A stretch of DNA of 64,000 bases, taken from positions 1-64,000 of the forward strand of contig NZ_BOPB01000031.1 of the NCBI RefSeq assembly GCF_016863535.1. The letters run 5' to 3'. The stretch is from Micromonospora lutea. Its GTDB lineage: Bacteria; Actinomycetota; Actinomycetes; Mycobacteriales; Micromonosporaceae. How positions within the stretch are numbered: the first letter of the stretch is position 1; each line of letters begins with the position of its first letter. Below the pieces are notes generated by a model that searched no databases, was not told where the DNA came from, and worked only from the letters and a program-made list of their open reading frames with translations. The position numbers were made by a program, and so were the translations under genes. Shown here piece after piece: positions 1 to 8,320 of the stretch.

Positions 1-40
1 TGCGGTGTCCAGGATCGTTGGCGGTTTCGCGGCGAGGTCC

Positions 41-80
41 AGGCGTCTCTCAAGTGGTCAGAGCTACCTGAGAGACGCCT
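41..80 (-). terminator. Stem-loop after secreted-protein gene
   Basis: Perfect 12-bp inverted repeat (AGGCGTCTCTCA at 41-52, its complement at 69-80) with a 16-nt loop, beginning about 18 nt beyond the stop of the minus-strand gene 99-926. No U-tract is evident, which is common for high-GC actinobacterial hairpin terminators. An end of an interspersed repeat is the alternative. Confidence 0.5.
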
Positions 81-98
81 TGAGTGTGGACCTTGCCG

Positions 99-926
99 TC
101 AGGCCGGGATCGTCCGCAGTTGTGGCAGTGCGGCGATGGCGAATGGTCGGCTCGTGTCCTTGCTGGCCTCCGCTTCCACCCAGGCGCGGTCAAGCGGGTC
201 GGTGAGCAGAACAGTTCCCATCCAGGCCTCGTACTGGCTGGCCTTGCGACCGTTGTACGCGGTGCAATGGTAATGGTTCTCCATGTACCAGGTTCCTTCG
301 GAGGGTTCCCACCAGATGAGGGGCACGTCCCGGCAGTCTGGCTTGAGCTTGACGATGATGGCTTCCGTGGTGCGGATCAGGTCTTCCTTGAGCAGCGAGA
401 TGCTGAAGCCGGCCGTGGCACGAGCCGCGATCGCGATCGCGTAGATCTCCGGCACGATGAAGCCGATCCGGTCGGCCGCGCTCAGACTCTGGACCGCGTG
501 GAAGTACGACGTGGCACGGGTGGCGCAGGAGGTCGCGTTCTGCGCCCAGAGTTCGAGGACGCTGGGGCTCATCCGATTGATGTCGGCGAACTCGATGGTG
601 TGCTGCCGGGCGCACGCCTGCACATCAGCGCTCGCGATCGCGTCGATGTGGTTGAGGATTTCGGTCTTGGCCGACTCGACAGCCGCGATGATCTGGTTGA
701 CCGCCGCCTGGAGTGCGACCTCGCTGCCGTTGTTGAGGTAGGTGCTTGCCAGGTTGACGATCAGCGAGGCCCAGTTGATGGTGAACAGCTGTGGTGCGAC
801 GGCGGCGGTGCCGGCGGCAGTCTGAGCGGAAGCAGGGGCAGCTGGCGCAGCCTGCGTCGTGCCCGTCACCCCGATGGCAACTGCCATGGTCGTTGCGACC
901 AGGAGTCGCCGAAATCGTACGGTCAT
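99..926 (-). CDS. Secreted protein of unknown function
   Basis: A 275-residue protein with a clear Sec signal peptide (MTVRFRR, a hydrophobic stretch, then an Ala-rich cleavage zone around residue 25-35). I chose the ATG at 926 because it places the signal peptide at the N terminus; upstream in-frame codons code for low-complexity sequence. The mature part is probably helical (residues 45-190) and has Cys residues near CARQH and TSCATR, then a Trp/Tyr-rich C-terminal part (IWWEPSEGTWYMENHYHC). I do not recognise a family. It is a single gene, divergent from the PucR regulator and followed by a hairpin. It probably acts outside the cell. Confidence 0.75.
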   Translation of the reverse strand: MTVRFRRLLVATTMAVAIGVTGTTQAAPAAPASAQTAAGTAAVAPQLFTINWASLIVNLASTYLNNGSEVALQAAVNQIIAAVESAKTEILNHIDAIASADVQACARQHTIEFADINRMSPSVLELWAQNATSCATRATSYFHAVQSLSAADRIGFIVPEIYAIAIAARATAGFSISLLKEDLIRTTEAIIVKLKPDCRDVPLIWWEPSEGTWYMENHYHCTAYNGRKASQYEAWMGTVLLTDPLDRAWVEAEASKDTSRPFAIAALPQLRTIPA

Positions 927-1291
927 GTCGGTCTCCGTTCTTCCGCCGCTGCTGCGAGCCTGAGCGCCTCGATGCCGACCGGCCCCCCACGCACCGGTCT
1001 TCGACCCTGTAGTCCCTTGCCGGGCCGCACCCGGTCGTGACATGGCGAGCGCCAATGCCGGGCCACGATGCCCGTGACAGTTGGCTCCCATGGCGGGTCA
1101 GTTTGTCAGCGCCTGCGGCGCGCGTCTTCGTGAGCGGTGTGCAAATGGGTGCCGGCGTTTGTCAGTTCGCGTAGTAACCGACCATGGCGGCGTCCTCAAC
1201 AGACCTGCTTGCATCTGTTACCGTCAATACGGATTAACGACCCACCGGTGATCGTCGCTGTTCCGAAGCGTGTTCGACGGGGAGGGGCCGG
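927..1291. other. Intergenic region, divergent promoters
   Basis: 365 bases between the starts of the secreted protein and the PucR-type regulator. I see no gene. The motif TTTGTCAG occurs twice (near 1102 and 1158), and AT-richer sequence around 1205-1240 could hold a promoter for the regulator. No convincing operator was found. Confidence 0.4.
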
Positions 1292-2437
1292 ATGAGTGCG
1301 CTGTTCCAGGGCCTGCGCGAGCGGGTGGAGGTCAACGCTCGGCAGGCGGTCGAGACGTTCACCCGCGAGGTCGACGAATACCAGACCATGTCGCCGGGCT
1401 CCGACGAGCGCATCGGGATGTATGACTTCGCGGTCTTCATCCGGCGCCGCTCGCTTGACCTCGCCGTGGCCGAGCTGCCGCTGAGCGAGGCCGACCTGGC
1501 CGGCATCGCCGCGGTGGGCCGACAGCGGGCGGAGATCGGCCTGTCCGTGCCGTCGCAGCAGCAGGTGCTCGGTCTGCACACCGCGATGATGGTGCGCGAG
1601 GTGCACGAGCTGGCCCGCCCCGAGGACGTCACCGACCTGCTGCGTTTCGTCGGTTGGCTCGGCACCCAGGGCCTCCTGGCACGGAGCGCCTACCTGAGCG
1701 GCTACACCCGGGGGGTGGGCACCGCACGGCTGTTGTCGACGCGGCTGGAGATCCTGGCCCGGGCGTTGCTGGCCGATGAGCCGGTGGAGCCGTTCGTCGC
1801 GGATCTGCGCCTGGCCGCGCATTACCACCTCACGGTGCTGCAGACGGCGCGGCCGGTGGCCGCGGAGGCGCAGGTCGAGGTGGTCGCCGCGTTCGCCGCC
1901 GACCGGATCCCGGTGACCTGGCTCGCCGCCGACGAGGTCGTCGTGCTCACCCCGGGCCACGATTCCGACACGAAGATCCTTCAGCGGGTACGGGCCGTGG
2001 TGCCGCTGATCGGGCAACCGTGCGGCGTCGGCGCGGCGCAGGGTGCGGTGGGCGGGCTGGCCGAGACGCTCGCCTGGGCTCGGGAGGCGAGCCAGGTGGC
2101 GCCGCCGCAGGAGTGTCCGGACCGGCTACCCGGCATCACCGACCTGTTCGTGGAGATGGCGGTCGCGCGCGCACCGGCGGTCGACGGGTGGCTGCGCCGC
2201 TACGCCAGGGCGCTCGCCACCGGCCCTGACCTGGTGGCGACGCTGCGCGCCTACTACGCCCACGACATGAAGCGCACCAGCACCGCCACCGCCCTGCACA
2301 TCCACCCCCGCACGTTGGACTATCGACTGCGTCGGGTGCGGGAGGTCACCGGCATCGATCCCAGCTCGACCGTCGGCGTGCGGCTGTTGAGTGCGACGGT
2401 GGCGCGGACGCTCGCCGTGGACCACTACGCGGACTGA
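1292..2437 (+). CDS. PucR-type helix-turn-helix transcriptional regulator
   Basis: A 381-residue regulator. The C-terminal 60 residues hold the PucR-family HTH_30 signature: TLRAYYAHDMKRTSTATAL followed by HIHPRTLDYRLRRVREVTG, the typical LxxHPNTxxYRLxRIexxTG pattern. The middle region (about 150-290) resembles the GGDEF-like or sensory part of CdaR/PucR proteins. Such proteins bind DNA and respond to a metabolite, often purine or sugar-acid derived. The ATG at 1292 follows GGGGAGGGGCCGG, a usable ribosome binding site. No target gene lies beside it, so its regulon cannot be inferred. Confidence 0.85.
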   Translation: MSALFQGLRERVEVNARQAVETFTREVDEYQTMSPGSDERIGMYDFAVFIRRRSLDLAVAELPLSEADLAGIAAVGRQRAEIGLSVPSQQQVLGLHTAMMVREVHELARPEDVTDLLRFVGWLGTQGLLARSAYLSGYTRGVGTARLLSTRLEILARALLADEPVEPFVADLRLAAHYHLTVLQTARPVAAEAQVEVVAAFAADRIPVTWLAADEVVVLTPGHDSDTKILQRVRAVVPLIGQPCGVGAAQGAVGGLAETLAWAREASQVAPPQECPDRLPGITDLFVEMAVARAPAVDGWLRRYARALATGPDLVATLRAYYAHDMKRTSTATALHIHPRTLDYRLRRVREVTGIDPSSTVGVRLLSATVARTLAVDHYAD

Positions 2438-3388
2438 CGTACGTCACCGAGGATTGCGCACGGCTCACGAAGACGCGCACCCTTCCGCGCCGAGAGGCTC
2501 CCGGCTGCCTGCGGTATGACCCCGAACAGGTCGCGCAGCTTGTTCGGCTGGTGCGTCGGTTCGGTCAGCGCCACGGAGATCGCGGTCAAGCCGGTTGCTC
2601 CGCGGGTGTGGGTTCCGCCGATCCGTCTTCTCGTCGTCGCGTCTTTGGAATCGTCGGTGCTGTCGGCGGCGGGGGTGAGGCGGAGGCACATGGGAACGGC
2701 GGGGGACAGCTCGGAACGGGAGGCAGGCTCACCCGCCTTCAGCCCGTCCGCCGAGTTGCCGCCGCTGCCACCGGACGATCTCGCGGTGCTGCGGCGGCTC
2801 GGCGCTCGGTGGCGGGTCGGTGCGGGGGTACGAACGCTGCCGGTGGAGCCGCAGGCCCAGGAGATCCGCTCCTCAGGGGCCGGCGGAGCGGATCGCGCCG
2901 CCATGCTGTTCCGACGGCTGAGGAAGAAGGCCCTGCCTGCTGCCTGCCCGTGGTGCTTGCAACCGGGCTGGTTCCCGAGACAGACAACAACGGCAACAGA
3001 TCAGGTAGCTCACCGGCACCCTCAATCGCCGCGAATCGATCGCGTGCCGCCTGACCCCATCGATTACGCCTCTGGGTCCTGCCGTGCGGGCCCGGTATCG
3101 ATTCCGAGAGCTGAGACTCGAATCCCACCAGCAACCCGCTGACAAGGGCTTCCTGCTCGCTGATTTCTAGGGCGTGCCCGGAAGCGTCAGTACCCGTGGC
3201 TCGGGCTTGTGGGCCGACGACGTCCGCTTACAGTCGATATGAGCTCCGGGTCGCCCTGGGCATTAGGTGAGACCTGCGCCCTGGTGGTCGGGGGGCAGTG
3301 CCGTGAAGATGCCCCGGGCGTAAAAGCCGGAGCGGATCGTGTCGACGCTGACCTCGGACGGACCACCGACCAGCGACAAGTTGGCGCT
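2438..3388. other. 950-base region without a convincing gene
   Basis: All reading frames are low in codon bias and rich in Arg/Ser/Pro, as expected for non-coding GC-rich DNA. The minus frame below 2904 and the plus frame from 2516 are open, but neither has a ribosome site or a recognisable motif. The interval may hold eroded genes. A 12-bp palindrome (TGACGTACGTCA, 2435-2446) overlaps the PucR stop. Confidence 0.4.
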
Positions 3389-4096
3389 TCAATCCTTCTT
3401 CGCAGCGGACACGTCGACGCAGACGGTTCCCTTGTTGCCGTCCTGGTCGGCGATAACGGTGAGCGAGGGCGCGTTGCTGTCGTCGACGACGGTCCCGCCT
3501 GCGGCGAGGGCGGCGGCGATCCGTTGCTCGGCTGCCTCGGGTGCCACATAGACCTCAATGTGGAACCGCTGACGTGCGGTCTCGTGCTGGTCGGCGTCCC
3601 CGAACCAAAGGTTAGGTACCCGCCCCGTGGCGTCCCTGATTTCGTCGCTGGGAGACCCGCGTCCCTGGGACTCGGCGCTCCCGGTCAGTAGGGCGGCCCA
3701 CACTGGTGCGATCGTCGCGGAGCGCGCCGTATCGAGGCCGAGCTCGATGTCGCTGACCGAGGCCGGGTCGGCGTTGACCTCGTGGTCGGCGGCGATTTCG
3801 GTGATCCGGCGCGCGAGGTCGACGTCCTGCTGGGTCACCCATTCGACGACATGCTCGGTGCCCTCGTCGTCGCGGAAGATGGCGTCGTCGCTGACCAACT
3901 TGAGGTCGACGTACCCATTGCCAATCGACACGCGCGGGTGGTGACCGAGCGCGTCGCCCGCCTCGCCCACCGCGGCGACGAACCGTGCGCCGGTGCCGAA
4001 ATCGTCGACCAGGTAGCGGGCATGCAGTCCCTGGGCGAGCTTGCGCCAATCAGTCAGGTTAGCCTCGGCGATCTGTTCACCCCTCAGCATGTCCAT
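3389..4096 (-). CDS. Pterin-4a-carbinolamine dehydratase / VOC-domain fusion protein
   Basis: A 235-residue two-domain protein. Residues about 10-95 match the 4a-hydroxytetrahydrobiopterin dehydratase fold: WRKLAQGLHARY, then LGHHPRVSIGNGYVDLKL, where the HHP pair and the downstream WVTQQDVDLARRI helix are the family hallmarks. Residues about 115-235 form a glyoxalase/VOC (Glyoxalase_6-like) domain with FHIEVYVAPEAAEQRI and ADQDGNKGTVCVD. The dehydratase would recycle pterin cofactor; the role of the VOC half is unknown. The start is ambiguous: two ATGs lie six bases apart (4096 and 4090), and a longer in-frame extension to 4153 has no ribosome site. Confidence 0.8.
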   Translation of the reverse strand: MDMLRGEQIAEANLTDWRKLAQGLHARYLVDDFGTGARFVAAVGEAGDALGHHPRVSIGNGYVDLKLVSDDAIFRDDEGTEHVVEWVTQQDVDLARRITEIAADHEVNADPASVSDIELGLDTARSATIAPVWAALLTGSAESQGRGSPSDEIRDATGRVPNLWFGDADQHETARQRFHIEVYVAPEAAEQRIAAALAAGGTVVDDSNAPSLTVIADQDGNKGTVCVDVSAAKKD

Positions 4097-4218
4097 GGAC
4101 GGCAACCCTATGGCTGATTCAGCCGGCAGCGCTAGCGCAGCGAATTGAGGCAAGCATCAGGGACGTCCGCTCACTGCGCAGACTCTTCCTGTCGACAGCC
4201 TCGTCGGGCACCGTGTCC

Positions 4219-4254
4219 GGTGCCGGTGCCGGTGCCGGTGCCGGTGCCGGTGCC
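4219..4254. repeat. (GGTGCC)6 hexanucleotide repeat
   Basis: Six exact tandem copies of GGTGCC, with a near-copy (TGTCC) just upstream. It lies in the gap before the VOC gene at 4412 and is probably non-coding. Read in one frame it would give an alternating Gly-Ala peptide, but no ribosome site supports translation. Confidence 0.9.
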
Positions 4255-4411
4255 CTCGGGTCGTCGGTGCACCTGGTCCCCGCCGGGCTTTCGGTCACGC
4301 TGAGTGTGGCTCCCGACGAGAATGTTGCAAGGGATGTCGAGAACGGCCTGGCTGCTCCGTCTCAGGAGCGAGCGCGGCGACCGTCGCCATACGGCACCAA
4401 GGAGACCCGAC

Positions 4412-4849
4412 ATGATCAAGCGGATGGACAACGTCCTCATCGTTGTTGACGATCTTGATGCTGTTATTTCCTTCTTCGTCGAGCTTGGTATGGAGCTGGA
4501 GGGCAAGGGGCCGATCGAGGGACGTTGGGTGGAACGTGTCATCGGAGTCGATGACGTACGGCAGGACGTCGCAATGCTGCGCACCCCGGACGGTCATGGC
4601 CGGATCGAGCTGGCGAGATTTCACACGCCGCAGGCGATCCGCGCCGAGCCGAAGGACGCGCCGGCGAACACGCTGGGCATTCGTCGCATCATGTTCGCCG
4701 TCGACGACATCGAGAACGTCGTTACCCGCTTGCGCGCACACGGCGCCGTACTTGTCGGCGAGCTGGCGCAGTACGAGGACAGGTATCGGCTCTGCTACGT
4801 CCGAGGGCCCGAGGGCATCCTCGTCGGATTGGCCGAACAACTCCGCTGA
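4412..4849 (+). CDS. VOC/glyoxalase-family protein
   Basis: A 145-residue single-domain member of the vicinal oxygen chelate superfamily. It begins with the usual first beta-alpha unit (MDNVLIVVDDLDAVISFF), has a second unit at about 90-115 (IMFAVDDIENVVTRLRAHG) and ends with YVRGPEGILVGLAEQL, where the Glu before GILVGLAEQ corresponds to the usual final metal ligand region. The ATG at 4412 follows AAGGAG at 4399-4404. VOC proteins catalyse metal-dependent isomerisation, dioxygenation or antibiotic modification; the substrate cannot be predicted. A hairpin lies 10 nt after the stop. Confidence 0.88.
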   Translation: MIKRMDNVLIVVDDLDAVISFFVELGMELEGKGPIEGRWVERVIGVDDVRQDVAMLRTPDGHGRIELARFHTPQAIRAEPKDAPANTLGIRRIMFAVDDIENVVTRLRAHGAVLVGELAQYEDRYRLCYVRGPEGILVGLAEQLR

Positions 4850-4858
4850 AACGACAGC

Positions 4859-4885
4859 GGTCTTCATTTTTCAGGACTGAAGACC
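4859..4885 (+). terminator. Stem-loop terminator after VOC gene
   Basis: GGTCTTCA (4859-4866) pairs with TGAAGACC (4878-4885) around an 11-nt loop that includes a T-run. It starts ten bases after the stop of the VOC gene. Confidence 0.6.
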
Positions 4886-5013
4886 AGATGCATTCCTGCG
4901 AAACCCGGCAACCCTGTCCCCGGGGCAGGACCGCTACCGCAGGTCGCGAGCCCTCCTCTGTGCTCCAACAAGCGCGCATGTTGTTCTTGGTCGGGGCGGG
5001 GATGCTGCCGGTA

Positions 5014-6132
5014 TCAGGAGGGGGGTCGGCTCATCTCTGCGTCGATGCGCCGTTGCTCCGCGTCGCGGAGTATCAGGTAGTGCTCCGCCCTGGTCGGGTT
5101 ACCGATCTTGCTGGCCGCCTCCGCGGCGGCCTGTAACACCACCAGAGGCAACCTGGGGACCCGGCGTGCCTGCCGGTCCGCCTCGGCGAACACTACATCA
5201 GCCAACTCCCCGTCTGCGGTGCCGGCCAGGAGGAACAACTCCTCTACATACATTCGGCCAAGGCCCACCGCCCTCCAGCCGGCCACGCCATCCAGGGCTC
5301 GACGGCACGCACGCAGCGCCTCCCAAGCGGCATGGTGGCCGCCGGCCTGACGTTCGAGCTGGGCCAGAGACTGCCACGCCGATGCGGTGTCCCAGGGGTT
5401 GTCGGCGAACGCCAGGCTCTCCCGCTGCGCCTGGGCTGCCTCAGCGAAAGCTCCCAGGTCGGCCAACTGGTATCGAAGTTCGCTCAGTGTCTGCGCGTCT
5501 CGCGGGCGACCGGATGCCCAGCGGTCCAGCCACTGGCGGGCGAGCACACCGTCACCAATCAGTTTGGCCCGGTGCACCCACCGAAGCGGATCCTCCGCGG
5601 TCGGGTCAGCCGGGAAACGCGACCGCTTGCGTTGCGACCACTGCGCCACGTCCTCCTCGGACATGTACGGCTGGCCGTCCTCGTCGAGCAGGCGCTCCAG
5701 CACATCGTTCCGCTCGGCATGCTCGCTGTCGCGCACAAAACCGACCGTGGCCTGCACCCCGGCAGCAAACAGATGCTCAATGTCATAGCCACACCAAGCG
5801 TCAAAGTTGGCCCGCTTCACCTCCCAGTGTCGCCACACATCCTGCACTCGTCGATGCTCGGCGAGCAGGAAGCCAGCCAACTCGGTCTCTTCGGTCAACC
5901 CCTGGAACGGCGCCTCGCGTCGGCACCACGCCTCCTGCTCGGCCAACCACCGCACCAGCGGGAGATCCGCTGCCCGCCGGTCATACTGCAACGCCCACAA
6001 CACCGTCGCCCGCCGCGCCGCGTGACCGTCGTAGTCATAGCCATCGGCGCCCGTGGCCCGCTCGTAGCGCAGTTCCCGCCACACCACCGAGGAGCCCCGC
6101 ATCCGATCCAGCTCGCGCCGCGCGTCCTCCAT
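5014..6132 (-). CDS. Uncharacterised protein with TPR-like C-terminal half
   Basis: A 372-residue soluble protein, rich in Trp, Arg and Glu. The N-terminal half has repeated Trp motifs (VVWRELRYERA, WLAEQEAWCRREAP, VWRHWEVKRANFDAWCGYD). The C-terminal half (from about 210) is helical and reads like tetratricopeptide repeats (AQTLSELRYQLADLGAFAEA, then WDTASAWQSLAQLERQAG, then AWEALRACRRALDG). I do not recognise the family. The start is uncertain: the ATG at 6132, GTG codons at 6135 and 6171 and a TTG at 6192 are all in frame, and none has a strong ribosome site. Confidence 0.65.
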   Translation of the reverse strand: MEDARRELDRMRGSSVVWRELRYERATGADGYDYDGHAARRATVLWALQYDRRAADLPLVRWLAEQEAWCRREAPFQGLTEETELAGFLLAEHRRVQDVWRHWEVKRANFDAWCGYDIEHLFAAGVQATVGFVRDSEHAERNDVLERLLDEDGQPYMSEEDVAQWSQRKRSRFPADPTAEDPLRWVHRAKLIGDGVLARQWLDRWASGRPRDAQTLSELRYQLADLGAFAEAAQAQRESLAFADNPWDTASAWQSLAQLERQAGGHHAAWEALRACRRALDGVAGWRAVGLGRMYVEELFLLAGTADGELADVVFAEADRQARRVPRLPLVVLQAAAEAASKIGNPTRAEHYLILRDAEQRRIDAEMSRPPS

Positions 6133-6271
6133 CACCGGCCAAAGATCGCACCACGAGCGGTGCCTTGTCACGCGGGTACGAACCGCTGTCAAGCGAGTGC
6201 GGTCGTCGGCGCGTGCTCCAGCACGCGGAACGTGGATTCACTGACGTCGACCACACGTGATGCGCGGCCAG

Positions 6272-6649
6272 TTACAGGTAGTCCAGGATCAGTTGCATGC
6301 CGGTGGACTGCGAGATGCCGTACAGGTTGGACACCGTGTTGTGCGCGTCGTCCAACTGCTGCAGCGCCAGGGTGACCCGGCCCGGGTTCAGGCCCACGGG
6401 CGGCGCGGCCATCAGCTGCGTGGCGAGCAGCTTGACCCGGGCGGTGACGTCCTGGACCGCAGGCCAGACCGCAGCGACCGTGAAGCTGACGTTGTTTACG
6501 CCATCCAGTGCGAGGAACGTCTGACGCAGGGCGGACATCTGCGTGGCCGTCTGGCTGTGGCCACCGATGCCGGTACCGGCTTGATGCACGGCCCCCAACG
6601 CGGTGAAGTAGTCGTCGAGCGCTGCCTTGTCTCTGGGGGCGAATGGCAT
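6272..6649 (-). CDS. Small conserved hypothetical protein
   Basis: A 125-residue, mostly helical soluble protein beginning MPFAPRDKAALDDYF. The ATG at 6649 follows GAGAGGG about 8 nt upstream. It has no Cys, no membrane segment and no motif I can assign. A C-terminal helix (ALQQLDDAHNTVSNLYGIS) suggests a helical bundle. It stands alone, divergent from the dioxygenase gene at 6811. Confidence 0.55.
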   Translation of the reverse strand: MPFAPRDKAALDDYFTALGAVHQAGTGIGGHSQTATQMSALRQTFLALDGVNNVSFTVAAVWPAVQDVTARVKLLATQLMAAPPVGLNPGRVTLALQQLDDAHNTVSNLYGISQSTGMQLILDYL

Positions 6650-6810
6650 GGGAACGCCCTCTCTGCTGGAAGGGGTGTCTCCCACAACGCTAGGTCGCCC
6701 TACGCTTACCAACAGTCGCTTAGTAGACCGGCGGCGGGTCGGCGAGTCGACCGCCGGTCGCGTGCGGCGAACGGCAGGCGACGCAACGAACGACGGACCA
6801 TACTGGCACG

Positions 6811-7503
6811 GTGGAGGAGGACCTCGTCGAGCTGCTGGCCTCGACCCGAGTCACCTGCCGGTTGTTGGTCGAGCAGACGCAGGGCCCGTACCACCGCGCG
6901 GTGCATCCCGAGCGTCGGGAGATCACCGAGGATCGCGATGGTCTCCCGCTGCGCATCGGGCTCCGCTTCCTGGCGGCGGACGGCGCCACGCCTCTCGCAG
7001 GCGTCCTCGTGGAGGTCTGGCAGGCCGACCACGTGGGCCGATACTCGGGCTTCCCGTCATTCGAAGCGAGGCCGGGACAGGTGGTCACCTCGGAGTCGGT
7101 GCCACGCGATGTGATCGCCGCCGGTGAGACGTACCTGCGGGGCAGCCAGCGCACCGATGAGCGCGGGATGTGCGCGTTCAACACGATCTACCCGGGCTGG
7201 TACGCCAGCCGCACCGTGCACATCCACCTCATCGCGCACCTCGGCGACCGCTCGGTGACCACGCAGCTCTACTTTCCCGACACGGTCACCGACGAGGTTT
7301 ACCGTCGCCCGCCCTATCGGGGCCGTCCGCAGCGCGACACCACCAACGCCACCGACAGCATCTTCGCCGACGGCGGTGAGCAGATGATCCTGGACCTGCA
7401 AGGAGATCCGACGACCGGCTACACCGGGGTCCTCTGCGTCGTCCTCGACCGGCAAGCGCGACCTGCCTCGGCTGCGGGTCCTTCGGCGGAAAGCGACGAC
7501 TGA
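6811..7503 (+). CDS. Intradiol ring-cleavage dioxygenase-like protein
   Basis: A 230-residue protein of the catechol/protocatechuate (intradiol) dioxygenase superfamily. The non-haem iron ligand pattern is visible: a Tyr in VEVWQADHVGRYSGF (residue 78), then YPGWYASRTVHIHL with a Tyr at 131 and the HxH pair at 137 and 139. Members add both oxygen atoms across a catechol-type ring; many short actinobacterial relatives are secreted or of unknown substrate. No signal peptide is evident. GTG is the start. A decayed SnoaL/NTF2-like gene follows directly, so this was once a small catabolic pair. Confidence 0.85.
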   Translation: MEEDLVELLASTRVTCRLLVEQTQGPYHRAVHPERREITEDRDGLPLRIGLRFLAADGATPLAGVLVEVWQADHVGRYSGFPSFEARPGQVVTSESVPRDVIAAGETYLRGSQRTDERGMCAFNTIYPGWYASRTVHIHLIAHLGDRSVTTQLYFPDTVTDEVYRRPPYRGRPQRDTTNATDSIFADGGEQMILDLQGDPTTGYTGVLCVVLDRQARPASAAGPSAESDD

Positions 7504-7505
7504 TC

Positions 7506-7735
7506 GTGGTCAGCACGGAGCAGATCAGCGCCACCATCGAGGCTCGCCACCGCCGCCGTCGTCGGCACCGCCGACGCTACCGCCCTGGCAAGTCTCTACA
7601 CACCGGATGCCCGCCTGTACGACCCCGCTGGCGGAGCCCCGATCACCGGCTCACGGCCCCACCAGAGAGGTCATCGACACCATGATCTTCGACGACCAGG
7701 CCATGATCACATCAATGCAGGCGTACGCGAACTGA
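7506..7735 (+). pseudogene. Degenerate SnoaL/NTF2-like (ketosteroid isomerase-type) gene
   Basis: Three frames must be joined to recover the protein. Frame 1 from GTG 7506 gives VVSTEQISATIEAR. A +1 shift near 7549 gives TADATALASLYTPDARLYDP and GGAPITGS. After a second shift the end reads REVIDTMIFDDQAMITSMQA, then stop at 7733-7735. The order matches the start, the YTPDA strand and the C-terminal strand of SnoaL/NTF2-like isomerases, but the total is about 75 codons instead of the usual 120-140, so an internal deletion accompanies the frameshifts. It begins 3 bp after the dioxygenase stop. Confidence 0.6.
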
Positions 7736-7890
7736 GCGCGACCGGCGGCAGATCAGGACGCCCGGCCCCGCGCTGCCTTTGTCGGTCTCTTCGTGGAAGA
7801 GGGCTCAGGTGCGGGGGAGTGTAGCCAGCAGTTTCAGACGACCGAAGGTCGAAGCAAAGCTGCGCTCCCAGTCTTGCTCTCTCGCATGCC

Positions 7891-8217
7891 CTATGCGCAT
7901 GCCATGCAGAAACGGGCGAATGGCCGCGCGGTGAGCCGTTCGTCGCCGATCGGCTGCCCGCATCGTTCGCAGAAGCCGTAGGTCGCCGCGTCCACCCGAC
8001 GCAGGGCGTCGTCAACGTCGGCGATCCGCTTCCGCGCCCCGGCCAGCAGCGCGGTCAACTGGGCGCGTTCGAAGCCGATGGTCGCACCCTCCGGGTCGTG
8101 TTCGTCGTCGGCATTCGAATCCCGCGATGCCAGGAACAGCGCCTCCAGATCCTGGGCCAACGTCGCCGCCTCAGCCTCCGCCCTCGCTCGCAGCCGCAGC
8201 AGTTCATCCCGGACCAT
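7891..8217 (-). CDS. DksA/TraR-family C4 zinc-finger protein
   Basis: A 108-residue protein with a coiled-coil N-terminal part (residues 5-75, RARAEAEAATLAQDLEALFL) and a C-terminal C4 zinc finger: YGFCERCGQPIGDERL, then RPFARFCMACA. This is the DksA/TraR arrangement. DksA-like proteins insert the coiled coil into the RNA polymerase secondary channel and modulate transcription, often with ppGpp; actinobacterial short homologues are poorly studied. The coiled-coil tip here reads DADDEHDPEG, so the acidic tip pattern is retained in spirit. Start ATG at 8217. Confidence 0.85.
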   Translation of the reverse strand: MVRDELLRLRARAEAEAATLAQDLEALFLASRDSNADDEHDPEGATIGFERAQLTALLAGARKRIADVDDALRRVDAATYGFCERCGQPIGDERLTARPFARFCMACA

Positions 8218-8320
8218 ATGTGTAGATTAACGGCCTCAGCCGGCAGGGACGGGCCATGCAGGGACGCACACCGGTGGGTGGCATGAGCGTGCAGTTGCAC
8301 CTGTGCCTTGGCGTGGTTGA

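Noticed and set aside
2435..2446. TGACGTACGTCA palindrome as a terminator or operator
   Set aside because: It overlaps a stop codon, is only 12 bases long and has no loop; chance occurrence is likely.
3095..3175. A tRNA-like T-arm string (GACTCGAATCCCACC) possibly marking an attachment site
   Set aside because: The flanking arms do not fold into a tRNA acceptor or T stem, and no integrase is near.
4213..4449. A Gly-Ala-rich small open frame across the GGTGCC repeat
   Set aside because: It has no ribosome binding site and no conserved features; the repeat alone explains the alternating Gly-Ala pattern.
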